NCBI RefSeq assembly: GCF_020164455.1 | Contig: NZ_JAIQWW010000002.1 | Location: forward strand, 333,740-397,739 | Reading direction: 5' to 3' | Origin: Phyllobacterium chamaecytisi | GTDB lineage: Bacteria; Pseudomonadota; Alphaproteobacteria; Rhizobiales; Rhizobiaceae | DNA length: 64,000 nt | Shown: piece after piece, positions 8,331 to 16,351 of the stretch | How positions within the stretch are numbered: the first letter of the stretch is position 1 | Layout of the letters: each line of letters starts with the position of its first letter | Position numbers and translations under genes: made by a program | The notes under the pieces: generated by a model | Database searches by the model: none | What the model was told of the DNA's origin: nothing | The model's input: only the letters and a program-made list of their open reading frames with translations

Positions 8331-9047
8331 GTGCGACTCGTGCATATCATTCCGGTACTCGACATAAAAGATGGTCTCGTGGTGCGCGCGCGCTTGGGCG
8401 ATCGCGATTCCTACCGGCCCATCGAAACCCCGCTCAGCCCAACCGCCGATATACTCGATGTCGCTGCGGGCTTGCGCAAAATCTATCCCTTTTCGGCTTT
8501 CTATGTCGCCGATCTCGATGCGATAGAGCGCCGCCGGGTAAGTTCTCTGGACAAATTGCAGCCATTATTGTCGAACGCTGATATCTGGCTAGACGCCGGT
8601 TTTAATGATCGGGAGCAACTGGAAATCGCTCTCGCGACAGATGGCATCTGGCCCGTCCTAGGCTCCGAATCCCAAATTGATCCATCGTTGCTGGAGGCCT
8701 GCCACTCCAACCCGCGTCTCGTTCTCTCGCTGGATTTCCGGGGCGACGCGTTCCTTGGTCCCCGATCAATTCTTGAAAACGCCAGCAACTGGCCATCGCG
8801 CATCATCGTCATGACGCTTGGCCGCATCGGGGCCAATTCTGGTCCCGATTTCGAGCGGCTGACAGAGATCAAGCGCCGTGCCGGACATCGTGCGGTGATT
8901 GCCGCTGGTGGCGTACGCAACGTGCATGATCTCGAGCAGTTGCAAGCTATCGGCATCTCGGCTGCACTTGTGGCAACGGCGCTGCATAGCGGTGCGCTGG
9001 CACCCGAGGCGATCTCGTCTCTGATGCGGGATGAAAATCAGGGATGA
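8331..9047 (+). CDS. HisA/HisF-related TIM-barrel protein of methanogens and methylotrophs
   Basis: TIM-barrel protein of 238 residues related to HisA but outside histidine biosynthesis: IIPVLDIKDGLVVRARLGDRDSY at the N-terminus, FYVADLDAIE near residue 57, DIWLDAGFND, and the C-terminal phosphate-binding AAGGVRNVHDLEQL. Proteins of this type accompany H4MPT genes in methanogens and methylotrophs; the reaction is unknown to me. The GTG at 8331 is taken as the start; the in-frame GTG at 8340 is an alternative. Its promoter must overlap the coding region of the divergent MfnF-like gene because the two starts are 18 bp apart. A perfect hairpin lies just past the stop. Confidence 0.75.
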   Translation: MRLVHIIPVLDIKDGLVVRARLGDRDSYRPIETPLSPTADILDVAAGLRKIYPFSAFYVADLDAIERRRVSSLDKLQPLLSNADIWLDAGFNDREQLEIALATDGIWPVLGSESQIDPSLLEACHSNPRLVLSLDFRGDAFLGPRSILENASNWPSRIIVMTLGRIGANSGPDFERLTEIKRRAGHRAVIAAGGVRNVHDLEQLQAIGISAALVATALHSGALAPEAISSLMRDENQG

Positions 9048-9054
9048 GGCAGTG

Positions 9055-9079
9055 GAAGAAGGGGGTGTCCCCCTTCTTC
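9055..9079. terminator. Perfect 11-bp hairpin between convergent genes
   Basis: GAAGAAGGGGG at 9055-9065 pairs with CCCCCTTCTTC at 9069-9079 around a 3-base loop. It lies 8 bp past the stop of the HisA-like gene and 89 bp beyond the stop of fae on the other strand; a second, weaker ACCCTC/GAGGGT hairpin lies at about 9119-9140. There is no long T run, so it is called a terminator mainly from its position. Confidence 0.7.
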
Positions 9080-9167
9080 ATGTCTAGAAGCCCAGACTTT
9101 TTGCCAACCGGCGCAACAGACCCTCCGGTTCCACAGAGGGTTTGCTCTGTGCGGGGTTGTCTCGTGT

Positions 9168-9674
9168 CTAAGCGCTGAATGGATGCTTGACTGAATCGCG
9201 CTGCGCGGTTGCTTCGGCGGCAGTCGGCTTGCCCGTCACTGCGCGCTGAAGCGCTTCCTTGGTTGCACGATAATTGAAGTCCTGGATCTTCGCGTCGTCT
9301 TCAGCTTCCCAATGAATGAAGACGCCGACGCAGATGAACAGATCATCAGCCTCGTCCGCTGGAATGGTGCCATCGGCAACACTGTCCTGAACCGCTTTAG
9401 CCACTGCATGCTGCGCAGGTCCGAACATCTGGACCGCCTGTTTGGCGCCCTTGATCGTAACCTTGTTGAACAATATCGTATTCGGCTTGCACGCCATATT
9501 CGGCGCAATAACCGCAAGAAGGGAGGTGAACCCGTCCTTGTTGTTCGTCAGTGCATTGCAGAATGCCGTCTCGACAGCGCTGCCACGCGGTCCGATCAGA
9601 AGATCGATGTGCGCGACTTCATTTCCATCGCCAATCAGCGATTCGCCAACCATAACCTTATTGATTTTTGCCAC
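9168..9674 (-). CDS. fae: Formaldehyde-activating enzyme Fae
   Basis: Cytoplasmic enzyme of 168 residues that condenses formaldehyde with H4MPT to methylene-H4MPT, the entry step of the pathway. The sequence is strongly conserved: [31 protein letters not shown] with the catalytic-region histidine at H22, [43 protein letters not shown] and [14 protein letters not shown]. The start is GTG at 9672-9674, nine bases after AGGAGG; a TTG six bases upstream is too close to the ribosome binding site. It is last in the minus-strand H4MPT operon but has a 153-bp upstream gap, so it may have its own promoter, fitting the high Fae levels seen in methylotrophs. Confidence 0.97.
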   Translation of the reverse strand: MAKINKVMVGESLIGDGNEVAHIDLLIGPRGSAVETAFCNALTNNKDGFTSLLAVIAPNMACKPNTILFNKVTIKGAKQAVQMFGPAQHAVAKAVQDSVADGTIPADEADDLFICVGVFIHWEAEDDAKIQDFNYRATKEALQRAVTGKPTAAEATAQRDSVKHPFSA

Positions 9675-9827
9675 GGCCAATTTCCTCCTAAACCGTTTTC
9701 CCAATGGTTTGTCCAAAGACGCCGTACCTCGAGACACGACTCTCGATGGACAGCTATCCTTGTTCACAGCACCCTTCGAGCGGGGTCGGTTGGCCAGATA
9801 GCAGCGGACGAAATCCGCTGGGGAAAT

Positions 9828-10691
9828 TCAAGCATTTACCTCGCCATTATGCAAGAGAGAGTTGAGTCCAAATGCAAAAAGCGTCGCGACTGTCAGGTCT
9901 GCGGAGGTTCCGGGATTGATGTTGTCGGCTTTCAATTGGGCGTCGAAAGCAAGAAGCAATTTTTCGCGCTCTTTTCCATCGTCGAGGACTTCGACGCGCG
10001 TCAGAATTTGTTGCGCTTGCTTTTGCGTTTTTCCGGCAATTGCACTGCCGTGCTTGCGGACAATATGGCTGTCTGGAAATGCCGAAAGGAAAAACAGATA
10101 GGTAAAAACGGCTGGCCACATCTCGCGCTCGCCGCGTTTCGCCGCGGCTTCGTAAGCCTTGAGCCCGCCGTCAAAAATATCGGCAAATCCGGTGACATAT
10201 TGCCGCGCAATCATGTCGCGGTCCGCGGCTTCCCCCATCGCTTCCAGCAGTGACACCTCCGGGACGGTCGATACATCATGTTTGGGCGCGGAGCCGAGGC
10301 CACCGGGCTGCGCCAGCATGATCGCCGAAAAGACATCGCGCGCATCCTCGACGTCCAGTTTTTGAAGGATCGTGACGAGGCCGCCTTGCAGGTCTTCCCC
10401 ACCATTTGCCGCTGCTTTGGCCAAGGGAACACATAAAAGCAGGATGCCGAGATTGGTATTGGTTCCGACCTTGCGGCGCGTCTCCCTGACGGCCGCCAGA
10501 ATGCGCTGTCCGGTGGAAAGGGCAGGGTCTGTCACCGCCTGCGATGAAGCCTGCGCGCTTTCGAAAAACTGCTCGGCACTCATGCGATGGCCGTCGGCAA
10601 AACGATGCACATTACCGGGTTTCAGTGCGTCGATCTCCTGATAACAGGCGTCGATATAGGCACGCCTTATCTGCTCGCGCGTCGCGGTCAC
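9828..10691 (-). CDS. CitG-like triphosphoribosyl-dephospho-CoA synthase family protein in the H4MPT operon
   Basis: Protein of 287 residues of the CitG/MdcB family, enzymes that join ATP and dephospho-CoA to make the prosthetic group of citrate or malonate decarboxylase. Motifs seen: ACYQEIDALKPGNVHRF (residues about 15-31), RRKVGTNTNLGILLLCVPLA, and DRDMIARQYVTGFADIF. No citrate or malonate lyase genes are present, and the gene sits between a RimK-type ligase and fae, an order I recall from the mch-orf5-orf7-fae arrangement of Methylobacterium. A ribosyl-phosphate transfer in H4MPT or methylofuran synthesis is therefore a reasonable inference, not a demonstrated role. GTG start at 10691 in a 4-bp overlap with the upstream stop. 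Confidence 0.83.
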   Translation of the reverse strand: MTATREQIRRAYIDACYQEIDALKPGNVHRFADGHRMSAEQFFESAQASSQAVTDPALSTGQRILAAVRETRRKVGTNTNLGILLLCVPLAKAAANGGEDLQGGLVTILQKLDVEDARDVFSAIMLAQPGGLGSAPKHDVSTVPEVSLLEAMGEAADRDMIARQYVTGFADIFDGGLKAYEAAAKRGEREMWPAVFTYLFFLSAFPDSHIVRKHGSAIAGKTQKQAQQILTRVEVLDDGKEREKLLLAFDAQLKADNINPGTSADLTVATLFAFGLNSLLHNGEVNA

Positions 10692-11602
10692 GCCGCCGGT
10701 CTCTCGTCGAGTTCGTCCTCGATCCAAGCCGCCAGAGCATTGGCGATGCAATCGGCAATGCGCACGGGTACGACGGATTGCAAACCGGTCCAGGCCGGCA
10801 TGCTGTTGACCTCGAGGACAAGCAGTTTGCCGTCAGCCGCCGGGATAATGTCTATACCGGCGAAATCGGCGCCGATGGCTGCGGAAGCCGCGAGCGCGAG
10901 ACTTTCCAGCTTGGCACGCAACGGCCCCTCGACAGCCTCCGCCTTCGCTCCTTTGGCAATATTGGTGATCCAGCCTTCGGCGCGGCGCGCCATCATGCCC
11001 AACACTTCGCCATCACAGGTGAAAACGCGATAGTCGCAATAAGGGGGCCCGGGGCGCGCCACGAAACGCTGCAGATAATAGACATCATCGACTTCTTCCG
11101 GCTCCGGCAGGTCCTCGATGCTGCGGATCAGGCGAATGCCTTTCCCTTGAGAGCCGAACAACGGCTTCAGCACCAGTGGACCGTGCACGAGCTCACGTTC
11201 GGCAACCAGCCGGGCATTCGCAACGCTTTCCACCGCAAAGGTTTCCGGTGTCGGCAATCCTGCCTGTGCCAGCAGGAACGTGGTGGTGGATTTATCGACG
11301 CAGCGCTCGATGGCCTTGGCCGAGTTCCATACCGGAACACCAAGATGCGCAAAAGCATGCAGGATGCCGAGACGGCGCGTAATAGCCTCGAATGTGCCCG
11401 AGGAAATCGACCGCACGATCACTGCTGCGGGCAGGGCGCCGTTCATCCGCGGGATCGCAATGCCGGAGGGATAGCGGCTGTCGAAGCCGATATCCACCAG
11501 CGGCAGCGCCAGGACATTGAACCCGAGCCTTCGCAGCGAGGCGCGCAGCTGTTTCACCTGGCGGTCGGGCCGGTCCGAAAGGATCAGTATCGTATCTGTC
11601 AT
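10688..11602 (-). CDS. RimK-type ATP-grasp alpha-L-glutamate ligase (H4MPT operon)
   Basis: ATP-grasp ligase of 304 residues. It carries AIERCVDKSTTTFLLAQAGLPTPETF, LVLKPLFGSQGKGIRLI (glycine loop, near residue 150), YLQRFV, DYRVFTCDGEVLGMMAR, and the metal-binding FAGIDIIPAADGKLLVLEVNSMPAW. The nearest characterised homologues (RimK, CofF, MptN) add glutamate to cofactors; glutamylation of H4MPT or methylofuran is inferred from the operon. It lies 41 bp after mch and overlaps the CitG-like gene by 4 bp. Which cofactor it modifies cannot be read from the sequence. Confidence 0.83.
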   Translation of the reverse strand: MTDTILILSDRPDRQVKQLRASLRRLGFNVLALPLVDIGFDSRYPSGIAIPRMNGALPAAVIVRSISSGTFEAITRRLGILHAFAHLGVPVWNSAKAIERCVDKSTTTFLLAQAGLPTPETFAVESVANARLVAERELVHGPLVLKPLFGSQGKGIRLIRSIEDLPEPEEVDDVYYLQRFVARPGPPYCDYRVFTCDGEVLGMMARRAEGWITNIAKGAKAEAVEGPLRAKLESLALAASAAIGADFAGIDIIPAADGKLLVLEVNSMPAWTGLQSVVPVRIADCIANALAAWIEDELDERPAA

Positions 11603-11643
11603 GTCTGCGTCTCAGTGTCCGTGGTGAAAGTCGTTGCGATGAC

Positions 11644-12597
11644 TCAGCCCAGGGACTGTTCCAGCATCGCGTCGTGAATTCCGCCGTGACGGAACGTATC
11701 ACCGGTTTCGATCGCTGTAACGATCACCTCGGCGGGGCTGAACAGACGCGGATCGATGGCATAGAAATCCCCTTTGAACTTCTTGAAAATATCGGCAAAT
11801 GGCTGGCCATGGTCGCGAGACGTATGGCTCGGCAATTGCTCCGCCAGGTTGCGCGCCGCTTCGGCGCTGCCCTTCACGAAAAGCTGGACGGTTCCGCCGT
11901 AGATGATGGCATCATTGGTCCGGCCCATGGCCTGCAGGAAGTCAGGATGCGGCGCGGGGATCGGCGCGCGGCCTGCACCGTCGACAATGTCAGCCAGCGG
12001 GAATTTGAGGTCGTGTGCCTTGTGCAGCGCGACTTCGAGCACGCGCCCGACAATCTGCACTGCGCCCGTCAGGCTTTGCGTCGGAGCATAGATGAAAGTC
12101 AGCCTGTCAGGGGCAAGCCCTGTCGCCTTCGACACTTTCTCGATGATTGCAGCGGGCGGCGGTGTCGAGGTCTCAAGCACGATCACGGACGAGTCAGCCT
12201 TGGGTTCGCGGTAGGCGATTTCCTCGAACAGCGGCTCCACCCGTGCCAGCGCACGCACGGGACCGGAACCCATGGCGAAGTACTTTTCGTGCGAGAGATT
12301 CCACCCGGCATACTGACTGGCGAGGCAGGCGAGAACCGGTTGCGACGAGCGGACATCGACCGAATAGGGCCACTTGCCCGAACTCAGCCCTGCCGACACA
12401 GTCCCAAGCCCGCCGAGGCAGATTTCGACAATACGCAGGGCGGCTTCAATGCCGCCTGGACTGTTCGCGCCCGCATCGATCAAATGCTCGCCAAGGCTTC
12501 CGCGACTGTGACTGACACCGAGCCGGTCCGCATCCTCGATCATGCTGTCGGCTATGCGTTGCGCGTTTCTGTTCAGATAGGCATGACCGTCCCTCAT
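11644..12597 (-). CDS. mch: Methenyltetrahydromethanopterin cyclohydrolase
   Basis: Enzyme of 317 residues that reversibly hydrolyses methenyl-H4MPT to N5-formyl-H4MPT, following MtdB in the formaldehyde oxidation route. Conserved stretches: GANSPGGIEAALRIVEICLGGLGTVS (residues about 44-69), RSSQPVLACLASQYAGWNLS, YFAMGSGPVRALA, IYAPTQSLTGAVQIVGRVLEVALHK and GRTNDAIIYGG. Length and motifs match the family over its whole span. The ATG at 12597 overlaps the stop of the upstream ATP-grasp gene by 4 bp. Confidence 0.97.
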   Translation of the reverse strand: MRDGHAYLNRNAQRIADSMIEDADRLGVSHSRGSLGEHLIDAGANSPGGIEAALRIVEICLGGLGTVSAGLSSGKWPYSVDVRSSQPVLACLASQYAGWNLSHEKYFAMGSGPVRALARVEPLFEEIAYREPKADSSVIVLETSTPPPAAIIEKVSKATGLAPDRLTFIYAPTQSLTGAVQIVGRVLEVALHKAHDLKFPLADIVDGAGRAPIPAPHPDFLQAMGRTNDAIIYGGTVQLFVKGSAEAARNLAEQLPSHTSRDHGQPFADIFKKFKGDFYAIDPRLFSPAEVIVTAIETGDTFRHGGIHDAMLEQSLG

Positions 12598-13733
12598 GGA
12601 AAATCCCCCCTCCAGTTAACCGCGAGCTCCTTGACGCGGCTCTTCACGGCGCGCATCGCTGCTGCAGCGGAGGGAGCCGTGGCAAAAACCGTGCAGACAG
12701 GGTCGCCTGCTTCAAGTGTTGTTCCTGACATCTGATGATCCGCGGTCAGCGCCGGCCAATCGATTTTCGGAAAGGCGCTGATTGCTTTCGCCGTGTAGGC
12801 GATCGCCGAAGCGGTAGAGCCCTTATAGGCGGGCAAGGTTATGTTGGATCCCATGACGGCGCGTAAGTGTTCGCGCAGCAGCGGGGTCTGGTCGCTATCG
12901 AAAATATCAAGTGTCGCGCCGGGGCGCGGATTGATCTCGATCAGATGCAGGCCGGCATCACCATCGATGAAATCGGCGCTGTTGAGGCCGGCAAGGCCGG
13001 TGCGCTTGGTCAAAGCCGTCAGCCATTCCTCGATCCGGGCTGCCTTGTTCTTGTCGTAGCGCCGCAGTCGCACCGCACCGCCATAACGAAATGGCGTGTG
13101 TTCCGAAGGCGACGACCATTGCCGGCTGAAGCCCACAATGTGCGCCTCCTGCCTGTCGGCGAGAAAGAGCGCGGAAAGGTTCCTGCCCGGAATGAAGCGC
13201 TGGAAATAATGCTCGTGTCCGGACGCATTACCATTGGCGGGCTTCACATGCGACCCACCGGCACCGCCGGCGAGCTTGGTCAGCCAGTCTTGCGGATGTT
13301 CCGGCGCATCGAAGCGAATATCGGGATGCGGTATCGAGAGCTCGGAACATAGCCGCGCCAGAGCGGACGGATCCTTCACCAGGCGGACCGTTTCTGCAGT
13401 ATTGCCGGCGATCTGGAACTGGCGTGAAATCGCCTCGATCATCTCCGGTCTGCGCTCGAAGCCTGAGCCATAGATCACAGCCACCGGCTGGTCGTCGCCT
13501 GCAAGTTCAGCCAGCGCCCGGGTGATCCGCTCCTCGTCGATCCCGCTCTGCAGGCTGCCGGAAAGTTTCAATGCGCGCTCCGCCAGTGCCAGCGTATCGG
13601 CATCGTTGAAAAGGTCGGCGACCAGTGGCCGGAAACCGGCGCGCCGCGCCGCCGCTGCGAGAGAGCGTCCGGAAATCGCGGCGATCAGGATCGCGGGATT
13701 ATTTGGCGAGGTCGCGAGCAAGGGTGAATGCAT
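12594..13733 (-). CDS. ATP-grasp protein of the H4MPT cluster (MfnD-like tyramine-glutamate ligase candidate)
   Basis: ATP-grasp protein of 379 residues: NPAILIAAISGRSLAAAARRAGF at the N-terminus (pre-ATP-grasp domain), GGAGGSHVKPANG and HYFQRFIPGRNLSALFLAD in the central grasp, and GLAGLNSADFIDGDAGLHLIEINPRPGATLD as the metal and phosphate site near 265-295. The family that accompanies mch in methylotrophs is related to carbamoyl-phosphate-synthase-like ligases; the methanogen MfnD joins tyramine and glutamate for methanofuran, which would complement mfnB, mfnE and mfnF here. That identity is an inference. ATG at 13733 lies inside the end of mtdB (35-bp overlap); a TTG at 13745 is possible, and no strong ribosome binding site decides it. 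Confidence 0.75.
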   Translation of the reverse strand: MHSPLLATSPNNPAILIAAISGRSLAAAARRAGFRPLVADLFNDADTLALAERALKLSGSLQSGIDEERITRALAELAGDDQPVAVIYGSGFERRPEMIEAISRQFQIAGNTAETVRLVKDPSALARLCSELSIPHPDIRFDAPEHPQDWLTKLAGGAGGSHVKPANGNASGHEHYFQRFIPGRNLSALFLADRQEAHIVGFSRQWSSPSEHTPFRYGGAVRLRRYDKNKAARIEEWLTALTKRTGLAGLNSADFIDGDAGLHLIEINPRPGATLDIFDSDQTPLLREHLRAVMGSNITLPAYKGSTASAIAYTAKAISAFPKIDWPALTADHQMSGTTLEAGDPVCTVFATAPSAAAAMRAVKSRVKELAVNWRGDFP

Positions 13734-14595
13734 CCCGAAAATCAAAGATAACCGGCTTTTTCGCCTTGATCATCTGTTCAAACAAACCGGCTTGCGTCTT
13801 GTATTTGACGTTGCCGATGGAGAGTGGACCAATGCCGACAGCCTGTGTCGCATCAAGCGGCTCGCCATTGGCATTGACTTTCAAGCCCTCGATACCCGCC
13901 GGCGGGACGGCATTCACATCAGCGGCGACGAGAAGCCCGCCCGCAGAGCCGAGCTGCGCCCGCGAAATCACCTGAATGCCGGCCTTTGCCGCCGCCAGCA
14001 CGACTTCCGTATCCTCGACGATTGCAGCCTTTTTGGCTTCCGTCGAGCCGTCGGCAGGCTCGACTGTTACGCCGAACCGTTGCTTGATCGACGCCGCAAT
14101 TTCCTGCACGCGCTCAATGCCATCGTGACCCACGATCGTCACCCGCGCACCCTGTTCGGCCGCGATGACCGCTGTGCAGTAACCGACGACACCCGTTGCG
14201 CCGAAGACTGCCACCGAGGTTCCGTTCAATTCGCGGTCATGGTGCTTTATCAGCGCCTTTTCGACCTTGGCGACCATCGCCGCCGCCGTGGTGAACGAGC
14301 CTGCCGGATCGGCGAAAACCGATATTTCAAAGGGCGGCACCATGGCTTTCTTCGCCGCATCGAGCATGTCGAGCGCCGTCGGCGCATCCTTGCCCGCAAG
14401 GAAGATGCCTGTCGCAACACCCGCATCCGGCGGGCGCGAAAAAATCGCGTCCTGGACGAGATTGCCGACATCCGCAAGGGTGACATCCGTATAGGGGACT
14501 ACGGCGTCGTAGCCTGCATCGAGCGCCATATTGACGTCGAACGGGCTCATTTGCCGAAGTGGTGTCAGCATGTGAAGGATGGTTTTGCGGCTCAC
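13699..14595 (-). CDS. mtdB: NAD(P)-dependent methylenetetrahydromethanopterin dehydrogenase MtdB
   Basis: Dehydrogenase of 298 residues that oxidises methylene-H4MPT to methenyl-H4MPT with NAD+ or NADP+. The N-terminal domain (KTILHMLTPLRQMSPFDVNMALDAGYDAVVPY) and the Rossmann loop VAVFGATGVVGYCTAVIAAEQGARVTIVGHD (about residues 128-158) are diagnostic. The C-terminus (GIGPLSIGNVKYKTQAGLFEQM) is intact. It lies 34 bp downstream of mptG in the same operon, and its last 35 bp overlap the next gene. Confidence 0.96.
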   Translation of the reverse strand: MSRKTILHMLTPLRQMSPFDVNMALDAGYDAVVPYTDVTLADVGNLVQDAIFSRPPDAGVATGIFLAGKDAPTALDMLDAAKKAMVPPFEISVFADPAGSFTTAAAMVAKVEKALIKHHDRELNGTSVAVFGATGVVGYCTAVIAAEQGARVTIVGHDGIERVQEIAASIKQRFGVTVEPADGSTEAKKAAIVEDTEVVLAAAKAGIQVISRAQLGSAGGLLVAADVNAVPPAGIEGLKVNANGEPLDATQAVGIGPLSIGNVKYKTQAGLFEQMIKAKKPVIFDFRDAFTLARDLAK

Positions 14596-14629
14596 TGTTT
14601 CCGCTCCTTGTTGATAATTGGCCCTGAAC

Positions 14630-15595
14630 TTAAGCTGTTGCGAAGTTTAATGTGGTGTGCGTGATATCCGCACCCGCGTTCCTGCCCGCAACGATCTGGA
14701 TGGTGGTGCCGGGCGACCGCCCGCCGATCGCATCGACAATGCGCGTCGCCTCCGTCTGCGAGGCGGCAAAGGCGAAACCCGTCGGTCCCCATGAGCTCTG
14801 GCCGATGCCAACAGCACCCGCCTGTGCCAGCTGCCGTATGGCGGCTTCGACATGCTTGCTGGTGAAGACGCCGCCCTGCGCCGGTGCAAAATAGTTGCCG
14901 ATCTCGGCCTGTATCGCTTCCACAGCGCGGCCGAATGATGGGAGATCCTGCTCGATCAGCGCCGGCATGATACCCATCAGCACATGGCGGCAGATCGAAG
15001 ACGAGGTTTCGACCGGGAACGGCGGTAGTGTCCGGAAGGCTTCGATCTCGGCGTCGCCATGGATGCCTTGCGTAGAGGCATCGAAGACGAGGATGATGCG
15101 CCAGGCTTCAGGAAACGGTATGCGCGAAATAACAGTGGGCGCCGCGCTGCCAGCGCCTTTTCCCGCATCGATGATCACACCACCTTCTTCGAATGCAGCA
15201 ATACCGATGCCGGAGCGGGAGCCGCGTCCGAGCAGGACGGCGTCGTTGACGGCGTCGAGCGGCAGACCATGCAGCGTGCGGATAGCAGCTGCGACAGCCA
15301 GCGCGATCTGAGTGCCCGAACCCAGGCCTACATGCCGCGGGATCGCTCGCTGCACATTGATCCGGTGTTGCGCCTTGATGCCGAGATGATTGCACAAAGT
15401 CGCCACATGCTGTTCGATGCGCGCCTGTTCGTCGCCATGAACCTGTGTCTCGGTCGAACGGGAAATCGTCAGGACTGTCGCGATATCCTGCACAGGCAAG
15501 CCGACGCTGCCGAAGCGGTCGGTGCCAGAACGCGGTATATCGAGAAAGCCGAGATGAAGGCGCGCCGGGACTTTAATGGTGACGGATTCCGACAT
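14630..15595 (-). CDS. mptG: Beta-ribofuranosylaminobenzene 5'-phosphate synthase (MptG)
   Basis: GHMP-kinase-fold enzyme of 321 residues that joins PRPP and an aminobenzoate or hydroxybenzoate with loss of CO2, the first committed step of the arene side of H4MPT. Motifs: VKVPARLHLGFLD-like start (IKVPARLHLGFLDI), RHVGLGSGTQIALAVAAAIRTL (the GHMP loop, about 87-108), GRGSRSGIGIAAFEEGGVIIDAG and GIGQSSWGPTGFAF. First gene of the minus-strand H4MPT operon; the start at 15595 has no strong ribosome binding site. A 100-bp gap to the divergent pterin dehydratase presumably holds both promoters. Confidence 0.94.
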   Translation of the reverse strand: MSESVTIKVPARLHLGFLDIPRSGTDRFGSVGLPVQDIATVLTISRSTETQVHGDEQARIEQHVATLCNHLGIKAQHRINVQRAIPRHVGLGSGTQIALAVAAAIRTLHGLPLDAVNDAVLLGRGSRSGIGIAAFEEGGVIIDAGKGAGSAAPTVISRIPFPEAWRIILVFDASTQGIHGDAEIEAFRTLPPFPVETSSSICRHVLMGIMPALIEQDLPSFGRAVEAIQAEIGNYFAPAQGGVFTSKHVEAAIRQLAQAGAVGIGQSSWGPTGFAFAASQTEATRIVDAIGGRSPGTTIQIVAGRNAGADITHTTLNFATA

Positions 15596-15695
15596 TTGCT
15601 ATTCTTTACACAATCTCAAAAATCGGGCCCTGCACTATGATATCGTCTTTCGACCGAGGTGCAAGCATCATCAATCAAGAAGTGGATTATCGGCC

Positions 15696-16085
15696 ATGAC
15701 CGACGAGAAGAAGCCCAAGGAAAAGGTATATTCCGAAAGCGAAATCAACGAAAAGCTCAAGGCGGATTTGCCGCACTGGCGCTATGAGAACGGCTGGATT
15801 CGCCGCAAGTACAAGACCCATGGCTGGAAGTCGACCCTGATGGTGATCAACACCGTTGGCCACCTCGCCGAAGCCGCCTGGCATCATCCGGATTTGAAGG
15901 CCTCCTACGCATGGGTCGAGGTCCTGTTGCAGAACCACGCCGCCAAGGGCATCACCGACAAGGATTTCGAGCTCGCCAAAAAAATCGAGAGTGTCGTTCA
16001 CTGGCAACCGGGCAAGGAGGCGGGATCGCTGGAAGGAACGCCGCAAACCGACCAGCGCTTCGCCTACGTTAAGTACGACGATTGA
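15696..16085 (+). CDS. Pterin-4a-carbinolamine dehydratase family protein
   Basis: Protein of 129 residues related to PhhB/DCoH, which dehydrate 4a-hydroxytetrahydropterins. The core motif AEAAWHHPDLKASYAWVEVLLQNHAAKGITDKDFELAKKIE carries the catalytic-type HHP (about residues 67-69). There is a charged N-terminal extension of about 30 residues. No phenylalanine hydroxylase gene is nearby; the gene instead faces the H4MPT operon and is followed by the formyltransferase/hydrolase operon, so it may act on the H4MPT pterin. The ATG at 15696 is chosen because the reading frame upstream (from 15576) enters the mptG promoter region and lacks homology. Confidence 0.85.
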   Translation: MTDEKKPKEKVYSESEINEKLKADLPHWRYENGWIRRKYKTHGWKSTLMVINTVGHLAEAAWHHPDLKASYAWVEVLLQNHAAKGITDKDFELAKKIESVVHWQPGKEAGSLEGTPQTDQRFAYVKYDD

Positions 16086-16116
16086 GTTGTCGTTGATGCG
16101 GGACCTCTCCGCCTTA

Positions 16117-16227
16117 CCCTCCCCCTTGTGGGGAGGGCGAGCGAAGCGACGGGAGGGGTCTTTCTTGCTTATGTCGAAAAGACCCCTCCCTGCTGCTCCG
16201 CAGCCTCCCTCCCCACAAGGGGGAGGG
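16117..16227. repeat. 21-bp perfect inverted repeat with nested GACCCCTCCC arms
   Basis: 16117-16137 is an exact reverse complement of 16207-16227, and an inner pair (GGGAGGGGTCTTTC near 16151 against GAAAAGACCCCTCCC near 16177) extends the structure, giving a 111-bp cruciform-like element. This is the common rhizobial intergenic palindrome type. It lies between the pterin dehydratase and fhcB, which are on the same strand, and so could attenuate read-through. Confidence 0.85.
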
Positions 16228-16351
16228 AAAGGCGTTGGCGATTAATCACGTTCTTGGAACGTGATTTTTAATGTGAATGGGTTGCGATAACAGGGTTCAC
16301 ATTCGAAAAAAAGGTAGCTAAGTTTAGGCAGGCACCAGAAAGTTGCGGAAT

